The notes: a model not told the origin generated them from the letters alone. A stretch of 64,000 nucleotides of DNA from Liolophura sinensis (GCF_032854445.1 NC_088302.1:50064046-50128045), one strand, 5' to 3'; numbered from the stretch's first letter, positions 35,527 to 48,174 are shown. Numbers and translations: made by a program.

Positions 35527-38500
35527 CCTATAATTGTCAATACTGGAAAATTATTATTATTTCGTGGAGTAACCTTCAATTCAAATCAACGATCATGTAC
35601 TTAGCATGAGTAGTCTATTTTGAAGGTCTTGTTGACATGACGGTGGATTTCAGAGTCCATCCAGTCTCAAAGGTCAACTCAAGGTCGCAGATATTGAATT
35701 TTGAGGGTAAATATAACTTATCTCCTTACTTTGAGGTCTGCACACGGCAAGCCATGACGGCAAACACTTAGGCCCGTAATACAGGTAGAATCACTATGAT
35801 CTGTGCATTCCTTCACTTCCATTCACCAGCGTTCACTTGAAATTTGATCAGCGCTAAATTGACCGACCAACATAAAATACACATAAGCTGAGAAAGCATA
35901 GAATAACCAACCCCTATGTCATATATACATTTTTTCTTGAATTTTTCCCACTGAATTCAACTCTTTCCACACTCTAGACCGGAATTATTACTGAAAGTTG
36001 CGACTTTCTTTTGGCACTACCGGAACAATTATTTCAGTGTACCTGTTGGCAAAAACACTAAATAAACACTATTTGGAAAGAGGTTTGAAATGACCAATTC
36101 AATAGCTTAAATTAGTGTAAGTGAATTATGCCTGAAACGCTCTAGGAGGGAGTTTACAATCTTCTTTGAACTGAGCTTATAAAAGATACATTTTCATTTG
36201 GAAAAAAATATTTAGAATACCATATATATTGCCATGCACTATTATGCCATTCACTTCGTCTGGAGTACATGTTTTGTTTTTCTGTACTGTGGAGGCCACC
36301 TCAGGGAACATATATATTCAATTTTCAAAATAGAAAATTTTATTCTATTGTGTAAATTGCATACGTTTACTGGCTCACTGTAATTGTACAATTATGGAAC
36401 ATGTGGATGCTAAGAAGTTGACCTGAATCAAAGGCATCAAGATGAGAGTAAACAGTGTTCTGGCGGTGCGATACCAAGTAACTCTGTATGAAACTTATGT
36501 ACCTATGATGAGATCCAGTCTGTTTTCTTTTCGTGGGTATATTGAGGAACATTATGAAACTTATATACACAAGTGAAAAACAGCCTGTTTTCTTTTCGAG
36601 GATGACTGGATATTTTCCTGCACTATCTTTCTTTCGGAGGTCGTAGGTTGTTGGAGTTACAAAATCAGAAGCGAATGACGACAAGCCACCGCCTTACAAA
36701 TCGTTTGTGAAGGAAGATGACAAAATCCATGACAAGGCAGAATCGGATACTTTCGGTGAAGATGAAAACAAGGAACGTGGAAATTGGAGCGGAAAACTGG
36801 ACTTCATCTTATCCTGTATTGGATTTGCAGTCGGTCTTGGGAACGTATGGCGATTTCCATACAAGTGTTACGACAATGGCGGAGGTAGGGAATTAGTTTT
36901 TGGTTCGTTGTTTGACAATACTTAACTCAGAACATACAAACCTCATCAGGAATCGTCCACAGGGAGAGAATATGTACAGGTAGCAGATAACACGAATTGC
37001 GCACTAGTCGCACAAAAAATCGGAAAGGTCCATTGATAACCTTGGCATAAAACTTCATAAAGTGGAAAAATGATTTACAAAACAAACAGCAAGAAAAATA
37101 AGTTCCTAACTCACTCCCAAGGAAGATAATACACATAACATCATAACAATCAAAGACAAAAACAAACACTGACCCCAACATCCTGTTAGATTTGTCATGT
37201 GCATGTTAAAATCATTTTTTGAATATATTTTAAGAAAGCAAACAGTATAGTGTGTGACCTTGCCCTCACGATTGTTAAATACAAACACTGAAGATAAGAT
37301 CTACAGTTAATTGCGCGGACCATGTCCTATTGCTCTACAAATATATCCAAAACTTCTTTAAATTTACATGCCCAGTAAGAGCACATATAAAGGCAAGATG
37401 TTGTTTACTCACCAACCCTAATAATGTCCCGGGCATATTATTTGTGCTATTTTTACTCTATATACGTGTGAAACTTTTTGATGTTACCCAAAACTTGCTC
37501 AACTTGCCCATTCACTTGGAAGGCTTTCCCTGCCAAGTGACCAAGAAATTGGTCACTCCAATCTTAATAGCCATGAAGTTATCCACAAAGCGCATCATGC
37601 CAACACTTTGATGCTTGAACAAGCGCTTAAAAAGCATTGAACATCTAAGCTTGAATTCTGGGCTGGAAATTCCAAATATCTGAGCCTATAAGGCGAACTA
37701 TACTTTGTTTATCTGGTACATGATTGGTTCTTACCTTTATATAGAAATGATCATTATGTATACAAATTTATCGGACTCTTGCTAAAAATTACCTTTGTGA
37801 ATGAGTAAATATACTAATAAAGTCTCGAAATAATGACTCACCATTCTGAGCCTCACATCTTAAAAATTGTTCTTAAAAACGTGTTAAATTTTTTCCAGTA
37901 ATTTTTACTATATAGTATTTGTCATGATTTCAAGATATATTTTTCCTCAGAGATTTTCACCTTGGTGGAAAGTCAGGTGATATCCTCGCCAGAGAGAAAC
38001 AAGATGGTTGACAAAATGTGGTCGATATCAAAGCCAAGAGCAAACTGTTGACTATCGAAGTGTAGAACCGGATTGTATATTGACGAATTATAACCTATTT
38101 ATGTCAGCGACCATTTTGGATCCCGTGACTTTTCAACCAGATGATATCCTCTAAAACTTAATACTAAAAATTGCAGGCTGTCTCTAAGAAAATTAAAAGC
38201 GAATTGCTTCACCTTTGCCAAACAGGTGCTTTCCTAATTCCCTATACCCTGATGTTGGCCCTGGCTGGACTACCGTTATTTTTCATGGAACTGTCATTTG
38301 GCCAGTTTTCATCTCTAGGACCAATTACAATCTGGAAAATTAGCCCACTGTTCAAAGGTAAGACAAGAATGTGAGCAATGCTGCTACCAAGACCAGTTCT
38401 GATGAAATATTTCCTGTTTATATGTGTTCAGAGTATTACATATGTATGTAATACACGTATTTCACCGGTTACGTGAGACCATTTGGCCGTATTTCACCGG

Positions 38501-41500
38501 TTAGGTGTGACCATTTGACCGTATTTCACAGGTTACGCCAGCCGTCACAGTGTCGTCGCTGCTCTGCTTTTTTCTCTCTGTGTCTTAATTATACGTCTTA
38601 ATTATATTACAATTACATTTAGAGAATCAAAATAGTGGACATGTAATGTAATGTTTGGAGACTCGCTGCCCCACATGAGTAAAAACGCTAGTTCCCTGCG
38701 ACCATCTAGCCCTAACCTTTGAATTCGAGTGTTCCCATCCAGCTTTCGCTGTTCATGCTGTGGCTTTAATCAAGGTACCTTAGTCTTGTCTTGCATTATA
38801 CATCTATCATAATCATCAATAGATGAATTGTTGTATTTAACCAGGTATCGGTTACTGTATGGTGATCATTTCCATATTGGTGGACATCTACTACAACGTC
38901 ATCATTGGCTGGTCATTCTACTTTCTGTTCCGGTCCTTTACCTCTGTGTTACCATGGTCACACTGTGATAACGACTGGAACACCGAAATGTGTGTGGAGA
39001 TCGGAAACCTAAATTCCAGCCGGGTACAAAATATCACAGGTGAGGCGGTGGTGGGTAGCGCACGCTAGATACCTGTGTGAATATCGGACATCTCACCTCA
39101 CACCTTTATGCGGAGGGTTTTTAGATAAGTAATCCGCATTCGTATCATACACGGCTTAATTTGTGGATTCTCGTGTTAAAATATAGCAATCCAGTATAAA
39201 CTCAAATGATTGTTTAAAAATAATTTCGAACAAAAAGGTTCGCCTTTGATTCACATCATTTTTAATAAAAAGTTTTGTGTCCAAAATGTTGTCATTCTCT
39301 AGGATGGACCAGCCAGACAACTTAATCATCATCATCGTTATATCTTTCATTTATCATTCACAGATAAACTTTGTCAAGTCGCTCTCAAGGCCAATCCGCT
39401 AGCTAATTGCTCAGTTCCCAAGTTTTCCACCCCTAGCGAAGAGTTTTGGAAGTGAGTCACACACCTATATATTCATTACTGTTTGTTTCTGCCCAGCTCT
39501 CTACAGTCTGAATATGTCTAGTCTAAAGGTTAGGTCTACCCTGCCACAGTCTTAACCAACTACCTTGGTTTTACCGCTCATATGTTTTGTTATGAAGTCA
39601 AAGCCTCGAAATCACCCTGAATAACAGACTAACTTATTTGGTTTATTTATTTCCTTGGGGTTTTTTTTAGGATATTGAAGGGTATGGGAGAAGTTTGCCA
39701 GATACCTTAGAGCCTTTCTAAAGTAAAATTCAAATACAAGGCTTTCTGTCAGGATAAATACGAAATGCTATAAAAAGTATGACCTGTCTGTAGGTTAGTT
39801 TAACGTTCTGAAGAAGGCAAAATACCAATTATCAGACGTAAAAACTAGATGTTTACATACTCTTTCAAAACTTATTGTAAAATTTAACGTTGCTAGTTTC
39901 TGCTGTCTTAATATCACTAAATGTCTCTCATTATCCAAAGTTGTAGTTTCTATGTATTCCAGACGTCACGTGTTGAACCAAACAGACGGTCTTCACGATA
40001 TCGGAACCTTACGCTGGCAAACCACGCTGTGTCTTATACTCGCCTGGACAGTCATCTTCCTCTGTTTAGCGAAGGGCGTGAAGTCATCTGGCAAGGTACG
40101 AGTTACATGCTCTTACAAACTACCTAAATACTTTCAGTGGACATTTTGTATGAATATTTTTTCAATAATGTTATCGCATAACATAGTTTTCCCAGTGATA
40201 TGAAATTAAAATAAAAAGTAAGCTTGAAAAAATTTTAGCTTTTATTGTTCATGTGTATGCCTACTTTACAGGTTGTATACTTTACCGCAACATTTCCGTA
40301 TGTTGTTCTCCTGATCTTGTTAGTTCGAGGTTGCACGCTAGAAGGCTCTTTGGATGGAATTATATTCTACCTGACCCCTAAATGGGAGTACCTTCTTAGA
40401 GCCCAGGTGAATATATACTTTTTTTTATGAGAATATTAATTTTTTGCTTAGCTCGGCAAACACATGTACTGGTAATTTCAGTTACTAAACTTCAAGGAAA
40501 TATGGGGCAAAAAGTTGGAAAGCTGATCTGCGTTCAATAGATATGTCTGACTTAATGACAGTTAAATGCTGTATAAGTGAAGGAATATTGAGCAAACTTA
40601 GCGTCAATCAATCTGTCAAGGGAAGAACAACAAATTTTCTGGATCAGTGATAAATCCCGAGTAAAAATAAATGTCTTTTCTTTCCGTTCCACAGACCTGG
40701 GCTGTGGCCGCTACACAGATCTTCTACTCTCTGGGACCAGCTTTTGGTGGTCTGATCACAATGGCGTCTTACAATCGCTTCAACAACAACTGCTACAGGT
40801 ACTTCTGTGTATAAGGTTTATGCAAGGCTGGTGTATCACGGAAATCGGAGAGTGGTTTGTAGAGTAAATAGAGTAAAGGTGAAAGAGTAAATGAAGAAGT
40901 CTTTTGCACAAAGGTTGTGTGGAGAATTCCAACAGCCATCAGTGATTCCAAAATCTATCTGTTTCTCATTCTCAGAGACGCTCTGATCGTTGCTATTCTG
41001 AACTGTGCCACGAGCGTATTCGCGGGATTTGTTATCTTCTCGCTGATTGGCTTCATGGCTCGGATGATGAACAGAGATCCTTCCAAAGTAGTAGATCAGG
41101 GTGAGTGACTTAGTCAGCCATTTTCAAGCCCGCAGTAAAATCCATTTAACTTGATCTTCATTAATATACGGCTGTGGGGATGTTAACATGGAGAGGAAAT
41201 CTGAGCGAATTCGATGGAAATCTTCGTGCGTAACTAGTAAGTATTGTAAGCGGCCTGAAAAAGGCACCTAAAGTCGCACGTGATCCGTCAGAGGCTGGAC
41301 ACGGCTGGAGAACTTATGATCTCATTTCAAAGTGGTCACATTTTCCCGCCAATGACCATGCAGAGTCCTTAGATACACGTCTGACACGCAAGTCTGGTTT
41401 CTACAGAAGTCAGTGGGTGCCAAACGTCAAAATATTTTTCAAAAATATTTATGCTAATAAGAGAGATTGTAGAAGTTGTATCTCGTTACTATAGTATCTA

Positions 41501-44500
41501 GTAATTATGAGATACTTTCTTGTTATTATTTCTCATTAGCACTGGCTTCCCCAGGTCTCCTCTAAAAATACTGGCTCGACAACATGATTGGCTGGATAGA
41601 AGGAACGACTGCTAACCATTGTCTTGAAACTGTGCCTTCTTGTTATTCCTGGGAAGAGAATGTATCGAGCAGTTCTATGGTTTCGAAAACACCAGCGATG
41701 CCTTTCATGGAACTGTAATTACGCCAATGGACTACCTTTTAATAGGCGGAAAAGATAACTCCTGTATGTTTTTGACATTAAAATGTCATGGTTCCCTTTA
41801 TCCCGTGGACAGGTCCAGGCCTGGCGTTCATCGTGTACCCCGAGGGGATCGCCCAGATGCCCATCTCGCCATTGTGGTCAGTTCTCTTCTTCGCTATGCT
41901 GCTGACACTTGGGGTGGGCAGTCAGGTAAGGGAGGAAGTAGTTTATTTCTCAGAACTTTATGGAAATCAGAAACGCCACGTAACCAATTCGCATAAATTT
42001 ATTACAAAAGGAAATTATAGGAACCGTATTATGATTAGTATACTACAGAATTTATGTTAATAATATTTCATGCGAATCTTAATCTTCATGTAACTGTCCT
42101 ATCAGTGAACTCAAGCATGACGTTCCTCAAGACTGATGTCAGTTGCTACAAGCATTAAAGCCAGATATGAACTTTGACCTGGGAAAGCAGGCGGGGAGCC
42201 AATGTCTTCACTGTTGGACGGGCCGTTCTTGATTTCCGTAATTTAATGTGTAGCTCCTGTGTAGCTCCTGTGTAGCTGCTAAGATCCTCCCAATATGCCC
42301 AAGTTACTTAAGAATGTCGCTGGCAGTCATCCTCTTCATAAAAACGGCAGTCGTTCGTCATATCTATCTAACTTTTCACAGCTTATGGTGGCTGTTGTAG
42401 ATGACTCATTCTAGCGTGTAGAAATGGTGACGAATATTATACTGTTCATAGTTTGTGATGGTGGAGAACGTAATCAGCGCTATCGTAGACGAGTACCCGG
42501 TACTGAGAACCAGGAAGACGTGGGTGACGCTGGTCACGTGTGTGGTTATGTGTCTGCTAGGCCTCCCAATTTGTACACAGGTAAATTTTAACATATGCTG
42601 AAAAAAATCAAGGGCATCGTTCAAGTTATTTATTTGATTTATCTAATGGGTGTTTCACGTCATACTCAAGAATAATTCACTTACACGACTTTGGCCAGCA
42701 TTATGAATTGAAGAAACCGGACAGAGCCTGAAGGAAACCCACGACCATCCACAGGCTGCTGGAAGACAGTCCCACGTAGAGGAAGCCAGCATGAGCTGCA
42801 CTTGAACCATAAGTAGTGCGTCTGTTCCAGCCAGACTGTGTTTGTATCCCAGACTTTACGTAGGTAATGGTTCGACATTCATAACTTTATTCCCAGTCTA
42901 ATAGGATAGCTTTTCCACCATAATGTCGGGCCAATTTTCCATTGGTTATATCGACATACTCAATAAGCGAGATACACGCCAGGGATATTGTTCCAGGAAG
43001 CAGTTGTCTCAGTTGACTGCAACTATCAAGGCAACAGCACAAATTGTGACAGGGTTCTGGGAGTAATGACGTCTCGGAACCCCACTGCCACGCGTCTTTT
43101 CGAATCTTGGTTTATTTCCAGCCGTGTGTTATTATTTTTCAGGGTGGAATCTATCTATTTGTTCTCATGGAGAATTACACGGCCGGATTCTCACTGCTCA
43201 CTGTCGCTTTTCTTGAGTGTGTTGTGCTATGTTGGGTCTACGGTAAGTGTATATGCTCACTGTGCTATGTTGGGTCTTCGTTAAGTGTATATGTTCACTG
43301 TGCTATTTTGGGTCTGCGGTAAGTGTATATGATCACTGTGCTGTGTTGGGTCTTCGGTAAGTGTATATGTTCACTGTGCTATGTTGGGTCTTCGTTAAGT
43401 GTATATGATCACTGTGCTATGTTGGGTCTACGGTAAGTGTATATGATCACTGTGCTATGTTGGGTCTACGGTAAGTGTATATGATCACTGTGCTATGTTG
43501 GATCTTCGGTAAGTGTATATGTTCACTGTGCTATGTTGGGTCTACGGTAAGTGTATATGATCACTGTGCTATGTTGGGTCTACGGTAAGTGTATATTTTC
43601 ACTGTGCTATGTTGGATCTTCGGTAAGTGTATATGTTCAGTGTGCTATGTTGGGTCTACGGTAAGTGTATATGATCACTGTGCTATGTTGGGTCTACGGT
43701 AAGTGTATATGATCACTGTGCTATGTTGGGTCTACGGTAAGTGTATATTTTCACTGTGCTATGTTGGATCTTCGGTAAGTGTATATTTTCACTGTGCTAT
43801 GTTGGATCTTCGGTAAGTGTATATGTTCACTGTGCTATGTTGGGTCTACGGTAAGTGTATATTTTCACTGTGCTATGTTGGATCTACGGTAAGTGTATAT
43901 TTTCACTGTGCTATGTTGGGTCTACGGTAAGTGTATATTTTCACTGTGCTATGTTGGGTCTACGGTAAGTGTATATGATCACTGTGCTATGTTGGGTCTA
44001 CGGTAAGTGTATATTTTCACTGTGCTATGTTGGATCTTCGGTAAGTGTATATTTTCACTGTGCTATGTTGGATCTTCGGTAAGTGTATATGTTCACTGTG
44101 CTATGTTGGGTCTACGGTAAGTGTATATTTTCACTGTGCTATGTTGGATCTACGGTAAGTGTATATTTTCACTGTGCTATGTTGGGTCTACGGTAAGTGT
44201 ATATTTTCACTGTGCTATGTTGGATCTTCGGTAAGTGTATATTTTCACTGTGCTATGTTGGATCTTCGGTAAGTGTATATGTTCACTGTGCTATGTTGGG
44301 TCTACGGTAAGTGTATATTTTCACTGTGCTATGTTGGATCTACGGTAAGTGTATATTTTCACTGTGCTATGTTGGGTCTACGGTAAGTGTATATGAACAC
44401 TGTGCTATGTTGGGTCTACGGTAAGTGTATATGCTCACTGAATTCTGTAATATGCTGGGTATTCGTCAGTTGCATATATATGCTTTTTATGAATTTGCCA

Positions 44501-46539
44501 AAGGATTAAGGAACAGTATAAATTTTCCCGGTATATTGTAACATGCCGGCTTTACGGTAAATGTATATGTTCACTGTGTACAATAGCATGTTAGGTCTAT
44601 AGTGTCTGCATATTCTTAGTATGGATTGTTTTTGTATGCTGGATAACGGACAAATGTATGTGTTCACTACATGTAGTCATATGCGTGCTCCAGTGTAGCT
44701 TATTTTATTTGATGGGTGTTTTATGCCGTACCGTTAGGCCTTACTCAAGAGTTTTTCACTTACACGACCGGGTAGGGTCTGGGGGAAACCCACGACCATC
44801 CGCAGGATGCAGTGTAGTATTAATTCTTTAATGTTTATACTTTCCTTTCCTTCTGCCCACAGTTTGGAAATATAATTGTTCCAGAAAAACGATAATGTTT
44901 TATTTACCCTTGTTACCAAGACTAAATCCCGTCTAGCAGACATAGGTTTTATACACTTATCCTATTCTTTGTTATCGGTTTACAGGCTACAATAATTTTG
45001 CTGCCGATATAGAAATGATGTTAGGATTCAAACCAAACATTTTCTGGAGAATCTGTTGGTCGTTCCTCACTCCTGCAATTTTGTTGGTAAGATGCTCGAA
45101 TACTTAACCCCAAGGCTAAATCCGGGAACGATTTCAGAAAGGAAGTTTTCAGAATTGAAAATTGAAATTTGCCGATTTTTGACTATCGTTGCTGCAAGTC
45201 AGCGGGAACAAAATCGTATATTTTCACTTTTCAATGTCACGGTACGCTGTATTATTTACTAATTTGAAGATCTGGTTTATTGACTTCTCTTCCAAATAAA
45301 CTTTACACCTACAATTCTGGGAACATTTTTTTATCGCAGTTAAATAAAAAAATTATACTTTATAAATAACCAGAAATAATTGGTTAAGAAATATATAACC
45401 CACACATGGTATAAAGTGTAATGTTCACCTAAACACATCAACTTCCACTTTATCCTTTGTGTGAAAACATTTTTTTGATTTGTGATTGAGAACTATTGAT
45501 GTCATATTACCTGACACGTTTTTATAGGGAGGATGTCTCTGTGTTACTCTCGGTAAAGTGTGCATAATCTAACACCTGTTTTGTCACATTCCAGGCCATA
45601 ATGGTGTTCTCCTTCGTCCAGTACGCACCGTCCGTCTATAACGAGTATGTGTTCCCGGCCTGGGGAGAAGCCATCGGCTGGCTTATGATGTTCTGCTCCA
45701 TTGTCCTCATCCCTGCCTTTATGGTCACCCAGTACTGCCGGTCTGTCGGATTTGTTCAGGTAGGGACGTCTATATCAGGCCATAGCTCCTCATCCCCGCC
45801 TTTATGGTGATCCAGTACTGCTGGTCTGTCGGATTTGTTCAGGTAAGGACGTCTATATCAGGTCATCGCTGCTCATCCCTACCTATATGGCGATCCAGTA
45901 CTGCCGATCTGTCGGATTTGTTCAGGTAAGGACGTCTATATCAGGTCATCGCTGCTCATCCCTACCTATATGGTGATCCAGTACTGCCGGTCTGTCGGAT
46001 TTGTTCAGGTAAGGACGTCTATATCAGGTCATCGCTGCTCATCCCTACTTTTATGGTCATCCAGTACTGCCGATCTGTCGGATTTGTTCAGGTAGGGACG
46101 TCTGTATCAAGCCATAGGTCCTCGTCCATATCTGTATGGTTATCCAGTACTGCCAATCTGTCGGATTTGTTGAGGTAATGGCGTCTATAATTTTAGAACT
46201 TTTCTTTTCTATGAAACGAAACTTTCCAAGGTATATATGTAATACATTAGAACACGTTTGTTCCAGATCGAGTCCAACCAAAACATTACACCTGGAATTT
46301 TCTTTATTTCGCAGTCGTGCTCTAAAGTAGTGACCCATAGGAGCGACTGGGGACCGGCTTTAGAAAAGCACCGGGCGTTGGACCTTAGGTATAAAGCTCC
46401 TCTGGGAACAGACGCGTGCGCCATGGGGCAGAAATCGAAGTCCGATGCAACAGTTGAGAGAACGAGCAAGGAGATGAAGGATGTGCTTGAGACAGACTAT
46501 GGTAAAGACAATCTTACGTTTGCAAATGATCACTTGTGA
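33369..46539 (+). CDS. SLC6 Na+/Cl- -coupled transporter, glycine-transporter-like (copy A, complete)
   Basis: Fifteen exons join in frame into 671 residues: 33369-33401, 36647-36884, 38226-38357, 38845-39039, 39364-39451, 39963-40095, 40272-40406, 40695-40798, 40976-41100, 41813-41925, 42452-42580, 43143-43242, 44986-45086, 45595-45759, 46315-46539. All borders are GT-AG and the length is normal for the family. TM1 has [20 protein letters not shown] (about 74-93). Extracellular loop 2 has a Cys pair ([11 protein letters not shown]) and N-glycosylation sequons. TM6 reads [16 protein letters not shown], and the C-tail [11 protein letters not shown] matches the glycine-transporter RDWGPAL motif. 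The product is a 12-TM plasma-membrane symporter moving a small amino-acid-like substrate with Na+ and Cl-. Phe335 stands where glycine transporters have Trp, so the substrate is uncertain. Copy B follows downstream. Confidence 0.9.
34610..34714. repeat. (ATGT)n microsatellite
   Basis: About 25 uninterrupted tetranucleotide units in intron 1 of the first SLC6 gene. The apparent MYVC-repeat reading frame is produced by the microsatellite. Confidence 0.95.
34885..35255 (+). mobile_element. Full-length tRNA-derived SINE (second family)
   Basis: The head has A box CAGTTGGTAGAGCGTCCGC and B box GGATCAATCCTGG; the body is about 250 bp; the tail is TTGTTAAGTACGACGTTAAA followed by (CACT)n. It shares its tail with 63615-63835 but not with the GGCGTAAAACACC family. 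It lies in intron 1 of the first SLC6 gene. Confidence 0.8.
35310..35397 (-). mobile_element. tRNA-derived SINE head fragment, minus strand
   Basis: On the minus strand, CGGTGATCTATTGGTTAGAA (A box) and GTGGAATCAATCCCGAG (B box) are about 35 bases apart. No tail is present. Confidence 0.55.
35459..35523. repeat. (TA)n microsatellite
   Basis: About 32 TA units in intron 1 of the first SLC6 gene. Confidence 0.95.
38455..38535 (+). repeat. 32-bp tandem repeat within the CCGGATTTCACCGGT family
   Basis: Two and a half copies of a unit with GTATTTCACCGGTTACG and GACCATTTGGCC lie in intron 3 of the first SLC6 gene. The core matches the interspersed repeat at 6180-6352. Confidence 0.65.
42630..42855 (-). 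mobile_element. Degraded SINE, minus strand, in SLC6 copy A intron 11
   Basis: The tail complement (GGGTGTTTCACGTCATACTC) leads into a body with AAACCCACGACCATCCACAG and AAGCCAGCATGAGCTGCAC. It is diverged relative to 29491-29910, so it is an old insertion. Confidence 0.7.
43223..44440 (+). repeat. 38-bp minisatellite made of exon 12 end plus splice donor, 32 copies
   Basis: The unit is the last 20 bases of SLC6 exon 12 (TGTGCTATGTTGGGTCTACG) plus 18 bases of intron starting GTAAGTGTATATG. Donor-like sites run from 43243 to 44421, exactly 31 intervals of 38 bases with no indel. Nearly all units keep G|GTAAGT; the second has G|TTAAGT. Larger blocks are also duplicated at 7-unit and 5-unit spacing (for example 43825, 44091, 44281). 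Decayed relatives continue to about 44690. Since 38 is not a multiple of three and read-through meets TAA at 43320-43322, only the first donor keeps the transporter frame. Confidence 0.95.
44701..44808 (-). mobile_element. SINE fragment, minus strand, in SLC6 copy A intron 12
   Basis: Tail complement GATGGGTGTTTTATGCCGTA, a short internal change, then GGGGGAAACCCACGACCATC and truncation at CCGCAGG. Same family as 29491-29910. Confidence 0.7.
45704..46180 (+). repeat. 83-bp tandem repeat made of exon 14 end plus splice donor, six copies
   Basis: Each unit copies the last 56 bases of SLC6 exon 14 (ending TCGGATTTGTTCAG) plus 27 bases of intron (GTARGGACGTCTATATCAGG). Donor-like sites lie at 45760, 45843, 45926, 46009, 46092 and 46175, an exact 83-base period. 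The first is the real donor because only it keeps the frame with exon 15; reading on meets TGA early in the second unit. The extra exon-like pieces still spell most of [17 protein letters not shown] in one frame. Confidence 0.95.
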
Positions 46540-46885
46540 AGTTGAGGCACGTCCTGGATCGTCAGCGGTAAAGCAAGCATCATTGGAAGTTGGAAATGTG
46601 AGGCAGATGTAGTATGGAAGAGAATGCAGACATTTCTATGCATGGATGCAGAGGGCCGCTTGTGAAGTTCCGGAACATAAAACATCAGGAGGTAGAATGT
46701 TTTGGAACATTTAATAACTAGCATAACCATTTTTTTTTTACACAATTCTCAACTCACGTAAGATTCGGCGGCATGATTGCCTGGAGTAGTCCTCTGCATA
46801 CTTAAGCATCAAGTACGAATTTAACTCACTACACACTGTCCAATTATCCTAGACTCGAGGTCATAATACTCTTCAATCAGGGCCG

Positions 46886-46891
46886 AATAAA
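46886..46891 (+). promoter_or_regulatory. Candidate polyadenylation signal of SLC6 copy A
   Basis: An AATAAA lies about 350 bases after the TGA at 46537-46539. Position and motif are the only support. Confidence 0.4.
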
Positions 46892-47950
46892 CAACCACAG
46901 AAAAACATCTTGATAAGAAAAGAAATCTAAAACATCACAGATCCAGATTTCTATCAAAATAGTGTAACTAAATTAAGCACTCCGCCATGATATTTTTAAC
47001 TTTTGGTGTTTAATCTTTTCTGATGTTTTTATCATTCGAGTTTAAGCTTCCGTGATATTTCTAATAACTGGTCTCTATTAAACCATGTAGATAATCGGGA
47101 ACGTAGTCTTCCATGGGAATGATCACGAATAAGAAATCAATAAGAAGTATTGGCATTTAAGAAGGTTTTATGCTGAGTCCATGACTTTTAATTTTGCTCA
47201 TGAACAACAATCATCCCAGAACATGTTTTTCTGAGAACCATTCACTAATATCTTGTCTAAATTTTAACCATAGAATTTACATAGTTTACAACCTTTTTTA
47301 ATGCGAAGAAAGTCGAATTCTTATATTTCGTAACATGACAAAGACCAGAAAAAATAACTACCATATTCTCTCTCTGCACTAAACAAAAATCTCGGAGGAC
47401 CAAATTTTGGGTGTTCTGTTTCATATCAAGACCAACACCCTGACCTCCGTCATATCAATGACAAGATCTTGAGCTTTCCCGTCAACCACAAATCAAATAA
47501 ACCATTAAATAAAAACAAGAATATCTTCAAAAGATTGTTTAGTTAACACTAGAAATGTTAATTACAAGTTATTTAAGCCGTTTCTTAGGGTGCTATTTTC
47601 TCGCCAGAACGTGTATTAATGTTTTATTGATATATGTTTAAAACCTCATTTTCCTACATATACTTTATTTGGGTTTTATACATCCATTCAAATATGTCCA
47701 AGAACCTCTTCTTATAGAGGCGTGTTGATTTTTGTGCCTGTGTTTATTATAAAGAGTTCTCGTCTCCCTACGTGTGTCATTCGCAGATGACTCGTGATAG
47801 GAACAATTCACAGCCACGTAAGCGCCAACCATTCTTTAAATAATCTCATTCGAAAAATCCGCTTTGGATATTTTTTCCGTTTTATTTTTATAGACTTAAA
47901 ATGAAATTCGAAATAAAATCCTTACCTATTAAGGTAAAAACTTTGAGTGT

Positions 47951-47987
47951 AAATTAAGAAATGTGATTGATTGTGTTACATATTATC

Positions 47988-48073
<86 letters not shown>

Positions 48074-48084
48074 AATTACCAAAC

Positions 48085-48174
<90 letters not shown>

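Noticed and set aside
43223..44440. CRISPR-like array of regularly spaced repeats
   Set aside because: The units are contiguous with no unique spacers, and the context is an animal intron.
45056..45262. Open frame continuing past SLC6 exon 13
   Set aside because: Read-through into intron 13; the consensus donor at 45087 and the join to exon 14 explain the sequence.
47963..48172. IYIY-repeat frame that looks like a membrane peptide
   Set aside because: Translation of TA dinucleotide runs.
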